DNA of 64,000 nucleotides from Streptoalloteichus tenebrarius. GTDB taxonomy: Bacteria > Actinomycetota > Actinomycetes > Mycobacteriales > Pseudonocardiaceae. Positions 58,203 to 64,000 of this stretch are shown piece after piece. Under the pieces are notes generated by a model. The model saw nothing but the letters and a program-made list of their open reading frames with translations, was not told the origin of the DNA and searched no databases. The position numbers and the translations under genes were made by a program. Within the stretch, counting starts at the first letter, position 1. Each line of letters begins with the position of its first letter. The stretch is taken from contig NZ_JAMTCP010000023.1 in assembly GCF_024171885.1 (NCBI RefSeq), positions 1 through 64,000 of the forward strand, in the 5' to 3' direction.

Positions 58203-59053
58203 CGTGCGGCCTCCATCTCCTGATCCGCGCCGACCACGACCCGCTCCGCTCCGGTGTAGACGTTCATGGTCTCGCCCCTGAGGAAGCCGACGAGGGTCAT
58301 GCCCTGCTCCTCGGCCAGCTCCACGGCCAGCGACGACGGTGCCGACACCGCGGCCAGCACCGGTACCCCGGCCATCGCGGCCTTCTGCACCAGCTCGAAC
58401 GACGCCCGGCCGGACACCAGCAGGACGCAGCCGGCCAGCGGCACGCGTCCGTCGAGCAGCGCCCAGCCGAGCACCTTGTCCACGGCGTTGTGCCGCCCCA
58501 CGTCCTCCCGCACGGCGAGCAGTTCGCCGTCGGCCCGGAACAGCCCGGCGGCATGCAGTCCTCCTGTGCTGGCGAACACGCGCTGCGCCTCCCGCAGCGC
58601 TCCGGGCATCCCCGCCAGCGTTCTGGCGCTCACGCGCGCGCTGTCGGACGCGGGGGAGAAGCGCGTGCGCAGCCGGACCGCGTCGAGCGCCGCCTTGCCG
58701 CAGACACCGCAGGAGGACGTGGTGTAGAAGTTGCGCTCCACACCCGGGTCGGGCGGTGGGACTCCGGGAGCCAACGCCACGTCGAGGACGTTGTAGGTGT
58801 TGCGCCCGTCCGGCCCCTTGCCCGCGCAGTACCGGGCCGCCGCCACGTCCGAGACCGCGTGGATCACCCCTTCGGTGAGCAGGAAGCCGTGCGCCAGCTC
58901 GACGTCGTGACCGGGGGTCCGCATGGTCACCGCCAGCGCCTGGCCGCCGACCCGCAGCTCCAGCGGCTCCTCCACGGTCAGCGCGTCCGTGCGGCGGACG
59001 ACGCGGTCCCCGTCGAGACGCAGCACCGGGCGCCGCGTCGTGACCCGACCCAT
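58199..59053 (-). CDS. fdhD: Formate dehydrogenase accessory sulfurtransferase FdhD
   Basis: FdhD passes sulfur from IscS to the molybdenum cofactor of formate dehydrogenases. The 284-residue protein starts at ATG 59053, behind GAAGGAG; a second ATG at 59059 is an alternative. Key features: the sulfur-transfer cysteines in [11 protein letters not shown], the conserved [17 protein letters not shown] block, and [21 protein letters not shown]. It is encoded downstream of the fdhF-like gene on the same strand, with a 217-bp gap containing a hairpin. Confidence 0.95.
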   Translation of the reverse strand: MGRVTTRRPVLRLDGDRVVRRTDALTVEEPLELRVGGQALAVTMRTPGHDVELAHGFLLTEGVIHAVSDVAAARYCAGKGPDGRNTYNVLDVALAPGVPPPDPGVERNFYTTSSCGVCGKAALDAVRLRTRFSPASDSARVSARTLAGMPGALREAQRVFASTGGLHAAGLFRADGELLAVREDVGRHNAVDKVLGWALLDGRVPLAGCVLLVSGRASFELVQKAAMAGVPVLAAVSAPSSLAVELAEEQGMTLVGFLRGETMNVYTGAERVVVGADQEMEAAR

Positions 59054-59188
59054 GCCCATTCTCCTTCGGTGGTTCGTCACCCGGACGGGGCCGGGCACTA
59101 CGGACGATCACGATCCGGCGGTTGCCGGTGGGCTGGCGGCCACGGGAACCAACCTCTTGCCAACCTCTGTTGTGATCGTTTAGGCGGT

Positions 59189-59220
59189 GGGGAGCGCGCA
59201 GGCCCCCCGACGCGCTCCCC
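59189..59220 (-). terminator. Hairpin between fdhF-like gene and fdhD
   Basis: A 10-bp stem GGGGAGCGCG/CGCGCTCCCC with a 12-nt loop lies 51 bp past the fdhF-like stop. It may terminate or attenuate transcription before fdhD. Confidence 0.6.
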
Positions 59221-59270
59221 AACACAGAACCGGTACTGCCCGGCCGCCGCCAGCAGTCGGGTGGAGCCCG

Positions 59271-61619
59271 CTACGGTGCGGTAGCGGGCTCCAACCGGAC
59301 CACGACCGACTTCGAGGTCGGGGTGTTCGAGACCTCCGCCGTGGAGTCCAGCGGCACCAGCGCGTTGGCCTCGGGAAAGTACGCCGCCGCGCATCCCCGC
59401 GCGGTCGGGTAGGCGACCACCCGGAACCGCTCCGCCCGTCGCTCCACGACCGCCGCGCCCTCGGTGTCCGTCGGACCGCTCTCGCGCGCCGCGCCGTCCC
59501 GGGCCCACTCGCTCACCAGGTCCACCAGCTCGCCGTCGCCGAAGCCCAGCTCCGCCAGGTCGTCCGGGTGCACGAACACGACCCGACGGCCGCCGGAGAC
59601 ACCGCGGTAGCGGTCGTCCAGCCCGTAGATCGTGGTGTTGTACTGGTCGTGGCTGCGCATCGTCTGCAACAGCAGCCGACCGTGCGGGACCTTCGGCGCG
59701 TACAGCGGGTTCACCGTGAAGTTCGCCTTGCCCGTCGCCGTGGGGAAGCGGCGCTCGTCCCTCGGCGGGTGGGGGAGGATGAAGCCGTCCGGCTGCCGCA
59801 CCTTCCGGTTGTAGTCCTCGCACCCGGGGACGACGCGGGCGATGCTCTCCCGGATCAGGTCGTAGCCCCGCTCGAAGTCCGCCCACGGCACCGGGTGGTC
59901 GTCGCCGAACAGCGCCCGCGCCAGGCGCGTGATGATCGCGATCTCGGACAGCAGGTGCGGGCTCGCCGGCCGCAGCCGGCCCCGCGACGCGTGCACGGTC
60001 GACATCGAGTCCTCGACCGTGACGAACTGCTCGCCGGTGGCCTGCTCGTCGCGGTCCGTGCGGCCGAGGGTGGGCAGGATCAGCGCGGTCCGGCCGTGCA
60101 CGACGTGTGAGCGGTTCAGCTTCGTCGACACCTGGACGGTCAACGAGCAGGAGCGCAGGGCCTCCTCGACCACCTCGGTGTCCGGCGTCGCCGCGACGAA
60201 GTTGCCGCCGAGCCCGAGGAACACGCGGGCGCGCCCGTCGCGCATCGCGCGGAGCGCCTCCACGGTGTCGAAACCGTGCTCCCGGGGGACCTCGACGCCG
60301 AACTCCGCCTCCAACGCCGCCAGGAACGACTCCGGCATCTTCTCCCAGATGCCCATGGTGCGGTCGCCCTGCACGTTGGAGTGGCCGCGCACCGGGCACA
60401 CCCCCGCGCCGGGCTTGCCGATCATGCCGCGGAACAGCAGCAGGTTCACGACCTCGCGGATCGTGGGCACCGAGTGCCGGTGCTGGGTCAGGCCCATCGC
60501 CCAGCACACGACCGTCCGCTCGGACTCCGCCAGCATCCGCCCGACGCGGGCGACCTGCTCACGGGGCAGGCCGGTCGCCGCGTCGACCTCGGCCCAGTCG
60601 ACCGCGCGCACGTGCTCTGCCCACTCCGCGAAGCCGTGCGTGTGCTTCTCGACGAACTCCCGGTCCATCACCGTGCCGGGTGCCGCCTCCTCCGCCGCGA
60701 GCAGCAGGTGCCCCAACGCCTGGAAGAACGCCTGGTCGCCGCCCAGCCGGATCTGACAGAACTCGTCGGCCAGCGGCGTGCCCCCGCCGACGACCCCGGA
60801 CGGGCGCTGCGGGTTCTTGAACCGCATCAGCCCCGCCTCGGGCAGCGGGTTGACCGCCACGATGCGGGCGCCGTCGCGCTTGGCCTCCTCCAGCGCCGTC
60901 AGCATCCGGGGGTGGTTGGTGCCGGGGTTCTGTCCCACGACGAGGATCAGGTCCGCCGAGATCAGGTCGTCCAGGCTGACCGAGCCCTTGCCGACGCCGA
61001 TCGTCTCCGTCAGCGCCGCGCCCGACGACTCGTGGCACATGTTCGAGCAGTCCGGCAGGTTGTTGGTGCCGAAGCAGCGGACGAGGAGCTGGTACAGGAA
61101 CGCGGCCTCGTTGCTCGTGCGGCCCGAGGTGTAGAAGACGGCCTCGTGCGGGCTGGACAGCGCGCGCAGCTCGTCGGCGATCAGCCCGAACGCCTCGGAC
61201 CAGGCGATGGGCTCGTAGTGGGTCGCGCCGGGGCGCAGCACCATCGGGTGGGTCAGGCGGCCCTGCTGGCCCAGCCAGTAGTCGGTGCGCCCGGCCAGCT
61301 CGGCCACCGGGTGCTTGGCGAAGAACTCCGGCCCCACGCGGCGGAGCGTGGCCTCCTCGGCCACCGCCTTGACCCCGTTCTCGCAGAACTCGATGGCCTT
61401 GCGGTGCCCGGGCCGCTCCGGCCACGCGCAGCCGGGGCAGTCGAACCCCTCGCGCTGGTTGAGCAGCCGCAGGGTGCGCACCGTGCGCGTCGCGCCCATC
61501 TGCTCGAACCCGCGCTGGGCCGAGACCATCACGCCCGTGACCCCCGCCGCCCAGTCCTTGGGCTCGCGGATCTCCAGCTCGGCCTCGTCGATGTCCCGTT
61601 CCGGCGGCTTGCGGCTCAT
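59271..61619 (-). CDS. FdhF/YdeP-type molybdopterin oxidoreductase (formate dehydrogenase-like)
   Basis: The product has 782 residues from ATG 61619. The subgroup is the TIGR01701 alpha-subunit type: no classical N-terminal CxxCxxxC cluster but the characteristic FDCPGCAWPE followed by FCENG. The molybdenum ligand is Cys in NMCHESSGAAL, which aligns by eye with the Sec-His pair of E. coli FdhF, so a Cys enzyme. Cofactor-binding segments include GQNPGTNHPRML, RGHSNVQGDRTMG and QTMRSHDQYNTTIYG. The in-vivo substrate of this subgroup is uncertain, though linkage to fdhD supports a formate dehydrogenase-like role. Confidence 0.93.
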   Translation of the reverse strand: MSRKPPERDIDEAELEIREPKDWAAGVTGVMVSAQRGFEQMGATRTVRTLRLLNQREGFDCPGCAWPERPGHRKAIEFCENGVKAVAEEATLRRVGPEFFAKHPVAELAGRTDYWLGQQGRLTHPMVLRPGATHYEPIAWSEAFGLIADELRALSSPHEAVFYTSGRTSNEAAFLYQLLVRCFGTNNLPDCSNMCHESSGAALTETIGVGKGSVSLDDLISADLILVVGQNPGTNHPRMLTALEEAKRDGARIVAVNPLPEAGLMRFKNPQRPSGVVGGGTPLADEFCQIRLGGDQAFFQALGHLLLAAEEAAPGTVMDREFVEKHTHGFAEWAEHVRAVDWAEVDAATGLPREQVARVGRMLAESERTVVCWAMGLTQHRHSVPTIREVVNLLLFRGMIGKPGAGVCPVRGHSNVQGDRTMGIWEKMPESFLAALEAEFGVEVPREHGFDTVEALRAMRDGRARVFLGLGGNFVAATPDTEVVEEALRSCSLTVQVSTKLNRSHVVHGRTALILPTLGRTDRDEQATGEQFVTVEDSMSTVHASRGRLRPASPHLLSEIAIITRLARALFGDDHPVPWADFERGYDLIRESIARVVPGCEDYNRKVRQPDGFILPHPPRDERRFPTATGKANFTVNPLYAPKVPHGRLLLQTMRSHDQYNTTIYGLDDRYRGVSGGRRVVFVHPDDLAELGFGDGELVDLVSEWARDGAARESGPTDTEGAAVVERRAERFRVVAYPTARGCAAAYFPEANALVPLDSTAEVSNTPTSKSVVVRLEPATAP

Positions 61620-61692
61620 GCCGCCATCCTCCGCCCGCTCCCGCCCCCTGCACCAGTGACCCGCCCCCGCCACCTCCCCGCGACGGGGCGGT

Positions 61693-62619
61693 GTGACCCA
61701 GCTCGCCGTACCTCGCGGCCGGGTGGCCGCGTTCGAGAACGCCCGCGAACACGCCGTCGAAGCCCTGAGGTCCGCCGAGCGCGCCGAGGCCGCCGCCCGC
61801 GAGGAAGAACGCAAACATCGCGAGGAGGCCGCGAAACAAAGTGGTGGTGGGGACCATCCGGACCTGACGTCGGAGGAAGAGCGACTGCTCTACTCGATGG
61901 GTGGTCCCGACCTGGTTCAGGAGTATCGGGAGGGACTCGCCGGTGCCAACAAGTCGATCCTTCAGTTCTTGAAGGAGGTGGGCGCCGAGGTCCTACTCGA
62001 GGTCACAGGCATCAACGATCTCAAGAAGTGTTTCGGCGAGGGCAACATCGCGTCCTGTGTCTGGACCGTCGTGAACGCCGCCTCACTCGTCCTCATCATC
62101 GCGAAGCTGCCGTCGGTCGCCGCGGCGATCGGGAGGGTGATCGGAGGCGTCGCCAAGTTCCTTGAGGGAACCTCGTGGGGAAGAAGGATCCTCGAGAACG
62201 GGCGCCGGGTCATAGGGGAGGCGCGTGTCGCCTGCTCGCTGACAATGGGAACGGCGGGAAATTCTCACCTCTTCGCCACGGCGAGCGCGAACCCCACGTG
62301 TCCCAGGTTCTCCGTGGACTCCAATGGCGAGATCGTCGACCTCGTCACGCCGAAGGGCAGGATCGAGCTGCCAAAGAACCTCGACGGCGGCACGGCGCAG
62401 GAGGTGGGCAACCGGATCTGGGGAGGACATGGGCCGAAGATTCCCCGGGAGCTCATCGGGAAGCGCGGCCCGGAGGAACTCAGGAGAGCCGCGACCAAGC
62501 AGGACGCGCAGCGCCTTCAGGACTTCTACCGGTGGGTGGAGATAAATATGCCCAACAATCCCACGGCCCCGTCCCGCGTAAAGTTGTGCCAGGAGGTTAT
62601 CGACGCATGGGGAGGCTGA
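61693..62619 (+). CDS. Polymorphic toxin C-terminal fragment (orphan module)
   Basis: The product has 308 residues from GTG 61693. It opens directly in an Ala/Glu/Arg coiled coil (RVAAFENAREHAVEALRSAE), with no signal peptide and no ALF repeats. It continues with the pretoxin segment typical of actinobacterial ALF-repeat toxins (LEVTGINDLKKCFGEGNIAS and a hydrophobic AASLVLIIAKLPSVAAAIG) and ends in an unrecognised domain with NRIWGGHGPKIPRELIGKRG and YRWVEINMPNNPTAPSRV. It looks like the 3' part of a toxin gene that lost its head, or a spare cassette for the ALF gene downstream. The toxin activity is unknown. GC content falls noticeably through this gene. Confidence 0.75.
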   Translation: MTQLAVPRGRVAAFENAREHAVEALRSAERAEAAAREEERKHREEAAKQSGGGDHPDLTSEEERLLYSMGGPDLVQEYREGLAGANKSILQFLKEVGAEVLLEVTGINDLKKCFGEGNIASCVWTVVNAASLVLIIAKLPSVAAAIGRVIGGVAKFLEGTSWGRRILENGRRVIGEARVACSLTMGTAGNSHLFATASANPTCPRFSVDSNGEIVDLVTPKGRIELPKNLDGGTAQEVGNRIWGGHGPKIPRELIGKRGPEELRRAATKQDAQRLQDFYRWVEINMPNNPTAPSRVKLCQEVIDAWGG

Positions 62620-62873
62620 CCCACGTGGGCGGAGAGATCGTTCGACTGAAGGTCGGTGTTTCTGACGAAGCAGCGGGGACCGTGGGGTTCGAGCCGGTGG
62701 GAATGTTCTACGAACTTGGCCCGGGAGAATACCTCTACGCCTGCCTGAACGAGGTTCAGCTCAGGTCTCTGGAGGTGACCTCCTGGTCCGGGGGCGTCTC
62801 CCTCTGGGTGCGGGGCGAGTTCGTGGTGCTCGACAGTCGGGGCAACGTCCTCGACGAAATCTGGGGTGGATGA
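62607..62873 (+). CDS. Candidate immunity protein
   Basis: The product has 88 residues from ATG 62607 (AGGAGG 9 nt upstream), overlapping the toxin stop by 13 bp, the usual toxin-immunity arrangement. It is acidic with no signal peptide, so cytosolic: VGFEPVGMFYELGPGEYLYA, then SWSGGVSLWVRGEFVVLDSR and the final VLDEIWGG. I recognise no known immunity family. The role is inferred from position and size only. Confidence 0.7.
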   Translation: MGRLTHVGGEIVRLKVGVSDEAAGTVGFEPVGMFYELGPGEYLYACLNEVQLRSLEVTSWSGGVSLWVRGEFVVLDSRGNVLDEIWGG

Positions 62874-63043
62874 GGAGCCACGTAGCCCCACGGGACCGAA
62901 AGAGACGTGGGAAGGGAGGGAGCGATTTCTGGGGACGTAACTTCGGGTTTCCCGACTGATGGCCGTGGCCATGAGAGTGTTCCGAGTCCGAGTAGGCGCA
63001 CGCCCCACCTTGGATGTTCCCGACTGGAGGAGGTTCGTGTGAC

Positions 63044-64000
63044 ATGTTCAAAAATCTCCGACGCGCGAGTTTCAGGAGCTCGTCGGACCTTGAGTCCGAG
63101 ATGGCGGGTGTCAGTGTGAGAAGAAAATCTGTTTCGACCAGGAAAATTTTTGTTCTCCTGGTTGGGTTACTCTCTCTTTCTGTTGTCACCTCAACGCTTC
63201 CTGCGGCGGCGAACGAGGGTCCTGCGGCCAACGCGTCGGCGGAGCAGCCGAAGCAGACGGAGACGCCGGCGACGTTCGATGACAAGGTCCGGGCGGCCTC
63301 GGCGTTGGGCATCGTCGCGAGCAACGAGCTGCTCGTGCTGAACGACCGCAACTTCGTGTTCGCGTTGTGGCGGCAGGCCAAGGGCGCGGAGGTGCGCGCC
63401 TCGGCCGAGCTGGCGCTGGGCGGCACGGACGCGGACTGCGCCACGTGGATCAAGCTCGGCATTCACGACGCGGTGAAGCGGGACCAGAGCAACGAGCAGC
63501 GGGACGCCGAGGCGGCGCGGATCGCGCGTGAGCTGAAGCGCAACGCCGCGATGGTCATCGGCATCGAGCCCACGGCGGAGATGCTGGTCCTGAGCTACAA
63601 GGACTTCGTCTACGACCTGTGGAAGCGGGCGTCGGGGCCGAAGGTGAAGGCCGCGGCGCTGGACGCGTTCGGCAAGGACGAGGCCGGCCAGAAGGCGTTC
63701 CTGGCCGAGGGCATCCGCAAGGCCCACGAGCAGGACCAGCTCGACGCCATCGAGAAGGACCAGCAGGCCAACGAGGCGGAGAAGGCCCGGCAGAGGGACC
63801 GCGCCGCCAAGCAACGCGCGATGCGGCAGGTGCTCGGCGTCGAGCCGACCGACGGCATGCTCGCGCTGTCGGACGACAACTTCATCCGCGAGGTCTGGAA
63901 CCGGGCCAAGCCGGACACCGAGGTGCAGTCCGCCGCCGTCGCGGCCCTGCGCAGCTCCGACCCGGCCGTGTGGAAGCGGTTCATCGACACCGGCATCTAT
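63044..64000 (+). CDS. Secreted ALF-repeat protein, polymorphic toxin head (3' end outside window)
   Basis: ATG 63044 follows GGAGGAGG; 319 residues are visible and the frame is open at the window edge. The N-terminus has a basic region, then a signal peptide (STRKIFVLLVGLLSLSVVTS) cleaved near AAA. Three ALF repeats follow, each of about 65-80 residues, with the pattern ALGI..LL.L.D.NFV..LW..A...V...A..A and FL..GI (for example ASNELLVLNDRNFVFALW and MLVLSYKDFVYDLWKRA), joined by basic Gln/Asp/Glu helices. Such repeats form the stalk of actinobacterial exported toxins. The first 120 bp are strikingly AT-rich for this chromosome. Confidence 0.85.
   Translation, partial: MFKNLRRASFRSSSDLESEMAGVSVRRKSVSTRKIFVLLVGLLSLSVVTSTLPAAANEGPAANASAEQPKQTETPATFDDKVRAASALGIVASNELLVLNDRNFVFALWRQAKGAEVRASAELALGGTDADCATWIKLGIHDAVKRDQSNEQRDAEAARIARELKRNAAMVIGIEPTAEMLVLSYKDFVYDLWKRASGPKVKAAALDAFGKDEAGQKAFLAEGIRKAHEQDQLDAIEKDQQANEAEKARQRDRAAKQRAMRQVLGVEPTDGMLALSDDNFIREVWNRAKPDTEVQSAAVAALRSSDPAVWKRFIDTGIY

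Noticed and set aside
59271-61619. Selenocysteine in the formate dehydrogenase-like enzyme
   Set aside because: The metal ligand position is a Cys codon and there is no in-frame TGA in the gene, so no selenocysteine insertion is needed.

Overview
The window is GC-rich actinobacterial chromosome. GTG starts are common, many genes appear leaderless, and gene content and order match other high-GC Gram-positives. The order dlaT-lpd-pepA-gcvT-ilvE-cobS/T/U-DUF3043-erpA-adoK-asnB-ctaC-ctaF-trpD-ctaE-qcrCAB-(DEDDh/GIY-YIG)-(NlpC/P60)-pimB' follows the Mycobacterium tuberculosis Rv2215-Rv2188 block. The order rpiB-nei1-tig-clpP1-clpP2-clpX follows Rv2465-Rv2457. Codon use, ALF-repeat proteins and the local accessory genes suggest Pseudonocardiaceae (Saccharothrix/Actinosynnema/Lentzea-like). 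The family assignment is inference.

Layout. 1-7.5 kb: a truncated TIGR01777 epimerase, the E2 and E3 subunits of the 2-oxoacid dehydrogenase complex, two small proteins and leucyl aminopeptidase. 7.9-14.1 kb: an APC-type permease, then a translationally coupled run gcvT-DUF402-DUF402-YjbR, two small membrane proteins and ilvE. 14.6-17.4 kb: late cobalamin assembly (cobS and a CobU-CobT fusion). 17.5-24.5 kb: aldo/keto reductase, DUF3043, erpA, adoK, asnB. 24.8-35.1 kb: the respiratory bcc-aa3 supercomplex genes (ctaC-ctaF, then ctaE-qcrC-qcrA-qcrB), interrupted by an EamA exporter, a GlxA-type regulator, trpD, a degenerate receiver protein and an unknown gene. 35.7-44.4 kb: stand-alone RAM domain, a DEDDh exonuclease/GIY-YIG protein, a NYN-domain protein, a cell-wall hydrolase under a c-di-AMP riboswitch, a peptidase-MA-like protein and the mannosyltransferase pimB'. 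44.9-55.3 kb: rpiB, nei1, accessory genes, tRNA-Gly, tRNA-Pro, then the proteostasis block tig-clpP1-clpP2-clpX with a ClgR-like site. 55.5-61.6 kb: a secreted emfourin-like protein, a Tat-type esterase and a formate dehydrogenase-like cluster (fdhF-like, fdhD, family III CoA-transferase). 61.7-64 kb: a polymorphic-toxin locus with a headless toxin fragment, a candidate immunity gene and the start of an ALF-repeat protein.

The most interesting signal is not a gene. Six copies of an intergenic element of about 110 bp occur on both strands (near 0.9, 14.3, 14.5, 22.2, 39.6 and 44.8 kb). Each has two DnaA-box-like 9-mers (TTATCCACA/TTGTCCACA types) spaced 19-20 nt apart. After the second box comes a spacer of exactly 37 nt whose sequence is not conserved. 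A near-invariant G/C-rich core beginning TAGGCT follows. The fixed geometry argues for a functional DNA or RNA element. I do not recognise it as a described family. A second, smaller motif, GTCC-[A/T]TTGT-GGAC, occurs four times.
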